Origin: Stratiolaelaps scimitus
Lineage: Eukaryota > Arthropoda > Arachnida > Mesostigmata > Laelapidae
Assembly (NCBI GenBank): GCA_019614645.1
Contig: JABWDB010000009.1
Location: forward strand, 8,475,501-8,539,500
Length of the DNA stretch: 64,000 bases
Direction of reading: 5' to 3'
Each line of letters begins with the position of its first letter. The first letter of the stretch is position 1. This document shows, piece after piece, positions 46,601 through 59,800 of the stretch. Both the position numbers and the translations under genes were made by a program. The notes beneath the pieces were generated by a model that did not search any database, was not told the origin of the DNA, and saw nothing but the letters and a program-made list of their open reading frames with translations.

Positions 46601-46679
46601 ATGCACTCCGTGCCCTCCAGCCTTCCTCCTTCGCTAGCCGGTAATATACATCGCGTTTATCCTTCGTAGCTCGACCCAT
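43605..46679 (-). CDS. FTSJ1: FTSJ1/TRM7 tRNA 2'-O-ribose methyltransferase
   Basis: Four exons: 46559-46679, 45599-45906, 44665-44905 and 43605-44044, joined in frame to 369 aa (human 329). The protein begins [20 protein letters not shown]. Exon 2 opens with the SAM-binding [15 protein letters not shown]; exon 3 has [14 protein letters not shown] and [13 protein letters not shown]; exon 4 has [26 protein letters not shown]. The catalytic K-D-K-E tetrad is visible as K28, D121, K161 and E196. The enzyme methylates the 2'-OH of nucleotides 32 and 34 in the anticodon loop of certain tRNAs with partner subunits of the THADA/WDR6 type; cytosolic. The C-terminal 100 residues (Lys/Glu/Ser-rich, with a run of seven Ser) are longer than in human and look disordered. 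Junctions: GAC-G|GTATGT, GACAG|GTGTG, GCT|GTACGT, ATAG|GCATTG, TTCG|GTGAGT, TTGCAG|CTAGT. Confidence 0.95.
44473..44547 (+). repeat. Dispersed repeat, copy 2 (tail TTTACCTTTAC)
   Basis: Reads TGACATACAAGGGAACCTGA, GCATTGTA, GCAGTTCCTTTAATAA and CTTTACCTTTAC, the best match to the copy at 5872-5941. Located in FTSJ1 intron 3, antisense to the gene. Confidence 0.6.
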
Positions 46680-47451
46680 TGCGCAAGTATCTTGGCCGCG
46701 CTCACTGTGACAGCTCGCACGAAGCCAACACACGTGTGTCCACCGAAACTCACTGTCGAGTCCGCGATCAAGTCACAATCACGATGATTTTAACGACAGG
46801 AACATTTAGCATGTGCAATTCGAATGAGCGCACGGTGTGCCCGTCTGGCGAGCCGCCATCAGTTTGTGTTCGGCAAAAGTATACATGTGTGATGGTGTGT
46901 TGCGCATCCAGTCGCCTTAGAGAGATAGGGAGAGAGAGAGCGGTCGTAGGCTGAATCAGCGGAAGGGATCAAGAGAAAGCACGATCGAACGTGGTCCCCG
47001 CACCAACGGCAATTTCGAACACTGCAGACGACAACCAGCCACAGCCTCTCACCCACAGCAAACGGTCGATAGCGGTGGAGTTACTGCGCAAATTCGCCAG
47101 AGGCACGGAGCACAACAACACCAACAATAATAATAATAATAATACGAACTAAAAACCGCCATAATGATCATATCTGACTTCGTCGTTTGATTTGATTAGA
47201 TCTTATGTGATGAATCTAAAAGGATGTCATAGAATATGCCAAGAATGATCCGAGTTTAAGGACAGGATAATATGACCTTAGTCTTAGGTTATTGTTACAT
47301 CATTGACACCTCGCTTTCGCCGTCATCGATTAGAAAACAACATTGTCGTTTTCTATCGGGTCCCACCCAGCGAACACACATTATCGCAGTACCCCGTTGG
47401 CAGAAACAACAACCTCTCGCCATCGCTTTATGTCTCTCCCTCTCTCTCTCG

Positions 47452-47519
<68 letters not shown>

Positions 47520-50500
47520 ATCTGCCTGGCGTGATTCGAAATCGTCTTCGGTGTGGGGACCTCTAATAATTATTTTTCGAGCTGACCCTCAGCTGTTCCC
47601 CTATCTGACAGGCCTCAGCACTTAACCTTTAGGTATTACTATGAGGACCTGTCGGGGCCACCTTTGCTTATTTAAAGGATGTCTGTTCCGCATCGCCGTT
47701 CCTGCCGCTTCAGCTCCCTTCGATGCGGCTGCTGCTGCTGCAGCTGGACGGGCGTAGCGGGCTTTCCCATCTAACGCTGGCAGTCAACAAACAATAACAC
47801 ACTAGCTGACAGCGCCAACCGCCGTCAACACCAAAAATTCTCCTGTTCTGAGCAAAGTTCCAGCGGCGCTGCTCGACTTATCCGAGCGACAGTCGACCGT
47901 AAGTATGTGCGAATATATCTGATCGTCGTACAACGCACTGCCGACCACCGAGAGAGAAAGAGATAGAGAGAGAGAGAGAGAGAGGATCGACTGGGATCGT
48001 CAGGTTACGCTCACCCCCTGTTCAGAGTCCCATCACAAACCCACCCCAATCGGTCATCAGCATTAGGCCGCTCTATCCTGCTGACCCTCTCCGTTTCTTC
48101 CGCTATAACACCACCAGCAACACAGCACTGGTCAGACGTCACTCCCCGCTGTGTTGGCTGGGCTGGCTGATCCCCTCCCGTAACCACTACGCAGAGACGA
48201 CGACGGCGACGACGATTAGTCGAGGGCCGTTCGAAGCCGATATGTCCCTGCGGGTGTTTCGTCAGCTCGGCCCTGTGGCTGTAGTTTGTCGAACTGTTGC
48301 TGTACTCTGACTCACTGACTGTTCGGAATACGGAGAGGGAGCGCTGCTGTTTAGCGGCGGCTGCAGCTGCTGCTGCTGCTATTGGTGGTAGTGGTCGCTG
48401 TACGGTACCGTGGCCTGTCGTGGTTAGGCAGACGGTTAGCACGAGGAAGCCTGGACGAACGAGACATCCGCCACGAGTTGCCACTGTCGTCGTCATCATC
48501 GTCAAGTAAAGAGTGTGTGGGGTGGTGTTTTGTCGTCAGTGTCGCAAACTTCGACGTCTTTGTGACCCGTCTCGCGGTGCTGTGGCCTAGTAGCCATAGA
48601 GCGGCAGGAATTGCGAAGGACGGTCATTAGCTACGAATTACGAACTTGCACACGCATTTATCGGTGGGTCAGCCCGTTCGTTCGGTGTGAATTCATTGTG
48701 ATGATAAGAGATCTGATATTATTGTTGGTGAATAGACAATTCGGGACATCCACTGATCAGCTGCTGCTGCGACAACAGCAGCAGCAGCAACGAAAACAAG
48801 CTAATGGCCTCCGTAACATTCATCTAGCTGGAGAAAGTTCGCTGAAGTGCGAATCGGAACCAGTTGTGTTGTTCGTACACCTCGTCTTGTGATAATTATT
48901 GATTTTAGAGAGGCTGCCTGTGCCACTGGGCGTCTGTCATTGTTCCTCTCCTCTGATTTCTCATCATTGGTAGCCAATTCATTATTTTGGGTGGTGGCAT
49001 ATCACGGTGCCACGCTATGGCAGTGTTGTGTGTGCTAACAGTCCGTCCCAGTGCTCATTGTGCTAACGGTGGATGGCAATGGTTATCATTTCGGTTGTAT
49101 GCCGCTTGCATCGATTACTCGAACAACAACAACTAACCCTACGTAGGATTGTGCCAGCTCCCGCTGGCTGGTGATTTGTTCTCTGATCTGTTGTGGAGTG
49201 CGCTTTAGTGGTAGTTGTGTCGCCGCTGAAATTTCGTCGACCATCTGTGGGTCCATCAGCCGACCGCGCCCCTAACCTGAAGAAAAGCACATGGTGTCAT
49301 CTCCGCCTCCATACATATATATATATATATATATTGTAGCCGACTACAATTGCCATTTATTATTACTAATGCCTCACCGTGGCTACCGTTGTCGTTACAG
49401 CCGACATGTGAGTCGTCGATATCAGTGTGTGTCGCAGCGCAGTTATGCCCAGGTGTAACAGTGGTATATATCTGTATGTATCTGTCTACTGTGGCTTTTC
49501 CAGTCGATGACTCTGGCCAGTCAAGGCGAGCTAAGAATATCATCCTCTTCAATTCGCTCTCCAACGACGCATCATCCCACATGCGCTCACAGACACCTAG
49601 CCACAATCAAAATTTCGCGTACACGCTTGCCTATGAGAATATAGCGTCGACTTAGTGTGGATCCCCCGTATTGCAACTACCATTGGCACCAGTGTGCACA
49701 ATAGAACCGGCGATCCTTTGCCGATTGCATCACCCGCCATCCTAACCTGGCCCAGTGGTTCCTCCGGTCTTCGTTGTACACCGCATATCACGGATACGCA
49801 GTAACGGAATGATAGTACTTAAACAAAAAAAAACAGTACTAAAATAAGAATACGATTGGCCTTTTGCAACTGTTCATTATAAAATTATTCGAGATTCTCT
49901 TAGCCAGTTGGGGGTAACGTTGGACCGCGTCGTGACCAAGCCGCAGAGGCTGCTACCATCACGTCAGACAGCTCACAAGGTTAACTAACTGCTAGTCGAC
50001 GTATACGACAATATCATCCAGATGGTTCGCTCACGCTGAGGTCAGAGTCATGTTCACCTGTCGACGGAGACCGCCCATCGAAGTGGTGTTGTTTTTTGTC
50101 GCACTCCCTGCCGTTGTCTAGGTACGGGGTGGGCTAAAATCTAACCGTTGTCCTGGGCAATCGATTGTTGTCGAATCGAATTTTCCATGTATGCGATGGT
50201 GAACGTGTGTGCTTGTACGTGTCTTCAGCTCGCTGACACCACTGCTGCTGGCGCTGCCACTGTTTCTGCTGATGCCAATTATGATGATTAACCTGGATTG
50301 TCTGTGTGCCCAAGAGATCTTTCCATTTGGACAAAGGTCATGCGGTCTCCTCCGACCAATTGGACTTTATCATTGATTGATTGCCAGCAATAATAATCAC
50401 GTGTTTAATAACCTCGCGTTTTACCCTGTTTTGTGTTCCACCTGTGTCGGCAGGAAGGTTCGTCTTGTTTGTTAGGCAGACAGTGTGCAACCAGGTGAAG

Positions 50501-50824
50501 GAGATCGCAACCCGTTGGAGCTGCTCGGCGAAAATTACGGGTGCGTGTTGGTCATCGTTGTTTGGCTACATCATCTAATATATTCAGCTACTAACCGGTG
50601 ATAGCGCTGTGGTTGTGGTCCCGGGCGAGACCTCGCGCCGTACTGTGGCCAGCATCAACAATCACAACACTAACTAATCTACCAGAGCTGATCTACCAGT
50701 GTGTCCTGGAACCCCACCCAGCTGTCCTGCATGCGTCGCGCGGTGGCTGTCCGCTTCCTTGCCCTGTACGCCGCAGCCCGGACCGGCACCGGCAACCCCA
50801 CCAACACCCCCGGGGTGGCAGGCG
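46680..50824. other. Divergent upstream region between FTSJ1 and SPRYD3
   Basis: Contains the FTSJ1 promoter at the left edge and, towards the right, GC-richer sequence with many (CAG)n, (GCT)n and (GTC)n runs (48160-48520, 48770-48800), a GA run at about 47950-47982, and (TA)n at 47453-47517 and about 49312-49333. Alternating-strand ORFs rich in Ala, Ser and Arg come from the trinucleotides. The right part is likely promoter and 5' UTR of SPRYD3; no other gene recognised. Confidence 0.45.
47453..47517. repeat. (TA)n microsatellite
   Basis: About 65 bases of uninterrupted TA preceded by a (CT)n run. Confidence 0.95.
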
Positions 50825-51755
50825 ATGATGCGCCCTGAAGGCAACCGAAACAAGGTGAGAATTTGACGATATCGAGTGACCGAGGGGGGGGGGGAAGAAA
50901 TATAAAATGAAAAGTGATAAAAGAAAATGTCGACTAGAAAACAAAAAACGACTTGTCGTCATTATCATTATTATTATGCATGGAATTCTCTGGCCAGCAA
51001 CAGTTTTTTCTTTCTCAATCTATGGTCAAGCTCCACCATCCGGGTTATTATTATTATTATAGATCGATCGCTTCTGGGTGCTTTTCATCGTGTTTGCGTT
51101 AATATGTTGCTATATTCCATGCAAGGGAAGAAGCGAGCCACTGAGGGTGTAAAAGTCCAATATCGCTGTCTATGCTGCTATCTGTCAATCTCTCCCCGTT
51201 ACTGCGATCACCATGTCAAGTCACTGTTAAAAAAAAAGCTACTCTACACTGAGCAATTGTGACACGCAGCCACATCTATATCATATGTGCAGGTTGACTG
51301 CTGAACACGTGGTGCCTCGTTACTGGGCCTTCAGGCTGAGCAAATGCGCCCGTGTCTATATGGCTACGAATGTTCCGCGCTCGTTACAGATAGAGTATGT
51401 TGTGATGCTGCCATTTTGGTGGCGCTGCTCAAACAGCGCCAGGATATAGACAAAGACTATAAGAAAGGAGCTATTCGCTGTGGCATTTTCAATTATTTTC
51501 GGACACGTTCCTCTCCCATTTTTTCTCAGCTACGGCTGATACTGTTTCGTTTTGGTGAATTCGAGGCTAGCGTTGACAGCGTCTCAGCCTTCTGCCGCTG
51601 CTGTTTTCAGCGCTGTTGACTTAACATGATACATACTGTGATTATGATTTAGGCGACCTGTCTGGCGGCGTCGTCTGGACTTGGCTGGCATTTTTGCGTT
51701 CTGAGAACTGCTCGGTGCACGTACGCTTGTAATTGCGAGAGCTTTATACGTATGG

Positions 51756-51788
<33 letters not shown>

Positions 51789-54700
51789 GTTGTTGCACAA
51801 AGGTTGAACCGGGTGCTTGTTCACAGATCCCGTCCCTTGTGCGTTCAGGTCCGGCCGCGTCTGAGCAGGGCTTCGCCAGTGGTGAGACTCCCCGTCTGCT
51901 AGGTAGAATAGTATCCGCGCTCCTGCGATCGATGACATCCCGCCGCTGAGGTTAAGCCTGTTGCTGTCATCGAATGTGAAAAGCAACCGTGCAATTGTTG
52001 AAGAGTTGCTTCTATCGGTTGCCGTCACTGTGGCGGCCTAGACGTCGCTGCTAACCTAGGTATTGCAGCGGCAGTGGCTGCCGTTCCACGCTCACGCGTT
52101 GTCAATGATTGAGTGAGTAGATGTCACTCGGCCGAAATCGGATGCTGTGTTTGGATGAAATCTCGCCGATAACCCTGCGCGATAGCACCTCTCGCGTATG
52201 CTGTGGGGAGTGTCAACAAAATTCGCCGTTATCCATATTCGTCTATTGGTGGCCGTCGTCTCTGGTCCATTGGTGGGTGGCGAAACGCTGTCGGGCGTTG
52301 CCAGAAGCAACGAATCTAGACGGCCGTTGCTCCGCGCAAGCGTTGCTCCATCTATCCGAGTTCAGAAGGCGTTCATATGATCGTGGGAAATGGTGGTCAC
52401 CTGTGTCGCGAGTGTCTGAGCGCTAATCGGAGCAAGCGGGCTGGCGCTTCGTTAACAAACTTACCTTTGTTCTGTATCAACCAGAGTACGTCATGTTAAA
52501 CTGCAAATCAATGAAGTCGAGCAGGGGGACAGCTTCGGAGTAAACTTAGAGCCCTTAGCGTGTATGCTGTATGGCCATTGTTTGGCATCGGTAATTCGTT
52601 CATCGTCCATACGATATCATGCGATATTGCCCTGCGGTGTTTCATGGTTGACGACATTGGCTCATGACGACATGGGGACGATACAGCCCAGCCTTGCGTT
52701 TTTAACTTAGTCTGTCAGTCAGCGCATCTATCTATTTATGTATCTGCCAGTGGTCGTGTGTGTGCGTGTATGTGTATGTATCTAATATGCATGGGCGCAT
52801 TTTGTTTTTCGCCACAACTGTTGTTCGTGAGGCAGCGCAACTATAATATTGCGGTGTTAACTAGTAGCGGATGTCCTTCTTTCTGATTCTACGCCAGCAC
52901 AGCCCATCTTCGCAATTGACTATTGCTCCACAGGGGCACAAACAGCACCATCATCAACAAAAGATAACAACAACAACAACAACAACAAAATACGACAACG
53001 ACACGAGCAATAAACAGCATCACTCAAGTGAACGTTGTCACCGTGTGCATATACATATATGTGCACTGTATTGAATTAGTTCGATGAAATCGTCTCCAAA
53101 GGCCGCAGATAATCCCCGCGTGGCACCGACACACTATCGCACACCCTCAACAGATTCGGGTCTTTGTGCTGACCACCTCTCGTCGGAACGGTGAAGCCCC
53201 CCCGCAGCCCATGGCTGGCGGCCATTAGAACACACAACGGTGTTGACATGACGACAGTGAATGTGATCTGCTTCAGCTGCTGCTGTTGCTAATAATACTG
53301 CAACTTCTGTTGGCCGATGATAGCCGCTGGCCACTGGCCGCGCTGCCCCGCCTTCAACTACCGTAAATTGCGTCGCCGTTGTACGTTGCAATCGAACGCC
53401 ATGGCCATTGGCAGGCCCCCCTGCTAGACCTGTTATAATAGATCATTCGTTGGTCGATCGGCCTGGCCGGCTAGCCAGCCAGCTCTGCGGGAGCACTGGC
53501 AGCCAATAAACAACATTGCTATAGTGTAATGTTCCTTCTTGGTGTGTGCTACATACAGCTTCTTATACGATTTCTACGAGAAGTGGGCAACAGGCGGCAA
53601 CAAGCAACCAGCAGCAGCAGCAGTAGTAGTAGTATTAACTGTGGCGGAGTGGCCAAGTAGCTTGTCCCCTCTGCCTTCCTGCCTACCGAATGTCTGTGTA
53701 TTCTGTTGCCCCGGCCACAAGTCCAGCTATCGGACGGCATGCCATAACCTCAACAAGCACAGCATGTTGTTGTTGCTGCTGCTGCTGCTACGCTGAGTGG
53801 TTGCATGCGGAACCAAGAATTCGGCCCAATAATAGAGTGACTAGTCCACTATCGAGCGGCGTCCGGGGCGGCGACAACAACAACAACAACAACAATCATC
53901 ACCACCACCACCTGACCCGAAGCGTGTGCAGAAGCAGGGTCTAGCCTTGTGAAAGTCGACCAGTTCGTGCCACACTGTGGGGTGGCGTTCAGTGGCGCCA
54001 GTGGGTCACTAGTGTGCTAGTCGTGCCGGTAATAGCTGTAGTATAGAACGAACCGTAGTGGTCTGGCTAGCCGGTGCTCTCTACGCCAGTCCTGGTATTA
54101 TGCTGTAATTGTAGTTAGTGCTGATGCCGAGTTTGTCAGCGTGACGTGCAGCTGTAATAGCGGACGAACGACAGAGAACGGTATCCACAAGGACTCACCA
54201 CCCAGACGGAGGCTAGACACGTGTAGAGTAAAATGACTGACGACTCCCTTGTAACATAAGCAATATTAATTCCTACGTTACGTCCCGCGGAGGCAGCCGT
54301 GACTCTTGTCCAATCTCTCCGCTCTCTGCTCTGCGCTAGCGGTTTTTGTGTTCGCACGCTGACTTGTGCGTGTTTGTTATTGGCCGTATTACTAAGGCTG
54401 TCCATCTCGCACACACACACACACGTTCACAGACGCACACAGGATAGACGCGTTGAGAATAGTTAAGAACGGAGAGAGAGAGAGAGAGAGAGAGAAAGCG
54501 AGAGAGTGAGGATTACAAGAGGCAATCCCCAAAATCTCAGTGTGGTCCACAGCTGTGCAGCATTGCGTGCCCTGAGCAGCTATCACCAATAATTGCCGAA
54601 GCTGATCGAGTGACAAGTGGTCACAGCTTGTGCTGTTCTTAATAATGACACATACATACATGCCTGATCGGACATCCGAGGTATCTTGGTCTCGGATTTT

Positions 54701-55812
54701 AGCAGTAACAGCAGATGATGATATTCTGAGAACGGTTCGATTTGATACCAGCCGGTCATCAGGATGACGAGCCAACTGAAATATGCATACATGTACACTT
54801 CGTCGGATATGGATTAGCAGCACTGACTGCTACGTGTGCTGGTGTCTCCCAGTCTATGATCGACATTGATAAAGGCCATAGTTGTAATACCACGGAGGAG
54901 GTGATATCGCAATGGTTGACCCAACTTGCGCCCCGCCAATAGCGGACTACAAAGCGAGCCTGAAGATGATTATGGCCAGATTGTCAATTGGTAGTCTGCT
55001 GGTCAGCGAAATAAAATGACCCGGGACGACCCACCCTGATTCGTCACATGGCGCATAGCGTAGCAGGACATATTTAGTTCATGTAGAGCGCTTTGCTTCT
55101 AGGGTCCAGTTGAGTCTGGTGTGGTTTGATCGCTAGGTGGAGATGGTTCGGTATGAACATTATCATGAGACGAGAGACAGACAACCGACCATTGAACTGT
55201 GTATTGTACAATATGTCGAATGACGGGGAACGCCACTATGGGGGTGCCGCTGGCGGCATATTTGCAGCTTTGAGAAATTATCCTGGGATTTTTTAGCGCT
55301 CCTCCTCGATTGAAACATACTTAAGGAACGCCCTCAGAACAACGGCTGTGCACGACTTTTATTGTGAATTTTTATATTTGGCCGTAACGTGATTCGTTGC
55401 TGACATGCCACTCGAATAGCCATCATCGGCATTGGTCATGAACGTCTCACCGCCTACCTTAAGCTTTAGTCAAGCCGTCGAAACGCCGGTGGTGTCGCAT
55501 CTTGATCTGTAACGCTGAATTCGACCAAAGCACTGATTATAAGGTCGCGACCTTCAATGTGGTCGTGATTATAGCAACAACATCGCGCCGACGACATCAG
55601 TAGGAATATTCGCCGTTGCCGCTTCTATCTTTACCCTTCTCGTCTCCTCTGTTGCGTCTGCTGATATGCGACAGTCGTTGTGACAAGGAGTTGTTTGTTA
55701 ACCCCACCTTAACGAGAAATCAGCATTTGCATGATCGACGCTCCTTCGGCTGCTCTCACCGGCAGATGACGCCGAGCATTATATATATATATATAATGTA
55801 TATAAATATATT

Positions 55813-55885
<73 letters not shown>

Positions 55886-56394
55886 CTATTATACGAATGA
55901 GTGGATCTGTATACCAGCCACCGTCTGGAGTGGCTGGAGCGCCACTGAAATTGGATGAGCATGAGATATGCAAACTGTATTAGTCGATGGGTTGTTCGCT
56001 GTGTTCGTTGGCTAGTGGTGGATGTATAACAGTATTGTGACGTGGTTGCCCGTTCCTTGTGCTATTCACTCGATCCCGACTGCGGGCGGGGGGCTGGGAT
56101 AGGCAAACAGCCAGCTCGAGAAGTGAGAGTCGCGCTGCGACGCGCTGATCTCATAGCGGGACACTTGGTATTGCTGTTATGAAAGGGTATTAGCGCATAT
56201 GTGGTTTTAGGGGAGGACCTCTCAATCGATGATGACGGTGGCGATCTGCCGAATAGTCGGTCTCGAATTTGTTGAATGCTAATGAAGTTGTAATTGGATT
56301 GAAGCTCTGAAATTCCGAGCGGCGAACTTGTAGATAAGCAAGGGCGAACCGTCGAGATAGGCTCAGTTACTAGTGAAACTAGCCATTTTATTCT

Positions 56395-56430
<36 letters not shown>

Positions 56431-56844
56431 ACTAATTGCCATATCGGACTGTCCACTCTTCTTCGTTAGCTTGGACTGTTGCCACCCATCACGAACTCTA
56501 TAAATTTGCCACTGAGGTTAAACTGCTTTAGATAACGGTACGTTACGTTGAACGTATCCTATTAATACAAATGTATAATAATTGTCAATGTACACGTGTC
56601 CTGGCGCTGGCTTCTTGCCTGGCCATAAAAACGTAACCGCTGACTAACGCGGTGATACTAATCGGCCGAGACAATTCAACTGTGGCTGACTCAGTGCGAT
56701 CGTCGCTGACCTGGTCGCTATTTGTACATTCGCGTGTTATAAAATACGCAAAATGCATCGGGACCATTTTCAAATGCATCATATCATCTTTGTCCGGATG
56801 TCGTTGACTCTGATGAGCCGTATCTCTGGGGATGGATATCGATC

Positions 56845-56876
<32 letters not shown>

Positions 56877-59800
56877 CGAGTGCCTATTTAGAGGACTTAC
56901 TCCTTTTATGCAGGTTTTTCCTGAAATATGCGTTCAGTGAGATTCTAGATATATTGCTTGGTACATCAACGCAGCGTATGTGAGTTATATTGACTGTATC
57001 ATTCTCAGGTAGAGATCTATAGTGGCGACTTATCGAGTTATGGATAAGAAAAAAAAATTACGTTTGTTACTCAGATAGCGTGCCATAATACATCCTACCT
57101 GATAGCTTCAAACGTGATTAACATTAAACCGTTTGTAACATCGAACGTACTCAATATACGAATAGCTTGATAGAAAATCATGATTATTGCTATGGGCGTT
57201 GGGGGCGGATCAAATTCAAGTGGTATCTATAGGGCACCGACCTACACAACATGCATTTATAAAATTTTTTTAAATTGATTTTGGTAACGTACTCTTGCTT
57301 TACGGGAGCCACGAATACTGGTGTGCTACGGTGACTGTAGTAGGTGTTTCTGTGTTTAGTGGTAGTATGTGTCCGTGTGTTGGAACTGACGGCGAAGTCT
57401 CCGGCTGTTAGAAGCCGAAGGGCGCAGGTTTGAGCCCCGCGGCGTGGCATATCCCTTTGAATAAGTGGTGCTATTGAATTGTATTGTCGATAACTAGATA
57501 AACATAGTATTGTAGACTGTGACGTGTACCCTGGCTGTTCTGGTGGCATCTGCTCGCATTTCGATTCGCGGTAGTGATTGACGAAGCGCCATTCGGTGAT
57601 TCTATGGAGGTGACTGTTTGGAGTTTAACCGTGTCAACTTAAGCATCGTCTGGGGATGATCGCTTATGCACGTTGGCTCCTATTGGCGCACTTGGCTGAT
57701 TACTCGCCACGTATACGGGAACTCTGATAACCAGGCAGCTTCGCAGAGTTCGCTAGAAATAGCAGTCGTTCAACAGTGGATCGTGATATTTGCTTATAAA
57801 GTACATGGAGAATACAGGTAGTTTAATCACGAAAGCGATCATCACGAGAGCGACCTGCAGCCCTGGTTGGGACCTCTGGTTCAAACCTGCAATGGCAAGC
57901 TAATCTATCTTTGCAATAAGTTTGTACAATTTTTATCCGGAACGGCACAAAGTCTGATGCAAGGCTTCAGCCTAGTATTGTCCTGCTTCGACGGAAAACA
58001 TTTCTAAGATAAACAACAGGTTTCCTCCTGGAAACCTGTTGTTTATCTTAGAAATCTGTTTTGCGTATCTGTGCGAATCGAGGTAAATTTGAATGTACTA
58101 CTGAGCTCCGTGGTTAGCTTCGCCGGTCATCAGAACTTCCCTGAGTCTGCAGCCTGTTCCAGGCTCAAGGAAGTCTTGACGACCGGCGGTTGAAACCTAT
58201 TAAAAAAAATGGTGTCTTACAGACTAAACCCGGCTGATGAGTTCCGAAATTTTCGAAATTAATCCCCGTCGAAGACACCACGATCATCCCGAATGCTGTC
58301 CATTATCTCTTGTTCACACAGGTGCTATGCTTGCGGGTGTGTGCGGTTCGGGCCCGTCCTCATTCGATTTTGTGCGGTTGCTTTTCTGACTTGTAATTGT
58401 TTTGTCAGCCAATCTGCTTAAACCGATGTGACGGCCATCCACCTCCCTTGTCAAATCTCACCCCCCGTCGTCTCCCTACTGGGGTCTTCTATCGAAAAGT
58501 ATTTCCAGAAGTGGTTTCGTCTCGGTCCGTCAACTGTCCTCCTGTCGTGTTTGACTCCCACTTTCACACTGTAAACTCCTTCGTGTGTTTTTCTGCTCAA
58601 TTTTCGTATTGTGTTATCGATGTTCGTGTTGTTGCTCGCGTCATCGTCGTGTCGCGTTGATTGCACCATCATCATCTTTGATCACCTCAACTCATAGTTG
58701 GCATTGTGCGTGCTTCAGCGGGCCGGACGTCAACAGCAGCAGAGTTGTTGGAAAGGCGAGCCGGCGGCGGGAGTTGCAAACCTCATCCAGAGGCAGCACC
58801 AACGACCCTTGGATTGGCGTCAGTTTGTTGTCGGCCTCCAGCAGCAACACAACCGCCTAGGCAACAATCCGCATGTACGACAACGGGACAACGAGGAGCA
58901 AAACAACAATCCAGATCTGCTCAACGACCTCTACTTTGGACCGAGGCCACGGCGGCCCGACTTTTTCCGGTTAGGAGCTGCTAACGCGGAATTGCCTCCA
59001 AGGCGATTGTTGGCGCCTGCCTTCGAGGCCGTCGCCGGCCCGGCGAGGGACCAGGCACGCTGTGGGGCAGTGGTCAGAGGGGACCTGCCCCCAAGATATT
59101 TGCAATTTCAGCCACCGTTCGACGGTGTACCCGCCGACAGGATGGAACGAGCTCCGTATCCAAATCTTCACCTACCGCCAAAGGTCGAGCGGCTTATCGC
59201 GGTGGGCGATGTCAACGCGGTGAAGATCGCTGTCGGTGAAGACAATCTTGTCAGGTACGTGGCAATTTCTTGCTGGTGACGTTACGTTTTTACCGGGCTT
59301 AACTATGCAGAGTTTTGTATGTAGTTCTAAGTATACGCAAATGCGTAACGTATGCCATACGATTCTCGATATTTCAGCTATCTCCCTGAGCGGCCCGTAG
59401 GCACGGCAGTGTATCGTTTCCGCGAGTCGTTACATCCTGGTGGGAGATGCTATTTCGAGGTCGAGGTTGTCAACATGGTCAAGGGCGGTCAGATAGTTAT
59501 AGGCCTTATGCCGTTCGAAGCCTGCCAGCAGATGGCGACAGCGAGTCCTGTCGGCTCGACGGAAAATTCGATCGGACTTAATCTCAACGGCGGTCTGTAA
59601 GTATTGTACGTGACCTCGGAACGTATTACTTACGCCTGTCATGCACGAGGAGTAATCTACTGCGACCCAGCGGCATCACCGTTATTTCGTTCTACGAAGT
59701 TGTGTCTATTCGAGATACATCGGCAGGCTGTATATATATATATATATAATATATATATACAAGCTTATATATATATTCACGTAGTCATGTCTGTGATCCA

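Larger units (their letters stand above)
50855..58718 (+). other. Putative SPRYD3 intron 1 (7.9 kb)
   Basis: Starts with GTGAGA followed 27 bases on by an 11-G run (50884-50894). No coding exons recognised. Rich in trinucleotide runs (CAA/GTT/CAG at 52960-52990, 53280, 53600-53640, 53760-53790, 53870-53910), GA runs (54470-54495) and (TA)n tracts (51759-51786, 55781-55883, 56398-56427, 56850-56875). Hairpins at 58000-58055 and 58121-58188 are listed separately. tRNA-like B-box sequences occur near 57425 (GGTTTGAGCCCC) and 57890 (GGTTCAAACC), suggesting SINE debris. Alternative 5' exons cannot be excluded. Confidence 0.45.

Noticed and set aside
48011..48505. 164-codon minus-strand ORF upstream of SPRYD3
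   Set aside because: Low-complexity Thr/Ala/Arg runs from GTC/GCT repeats; no recognisable domain.
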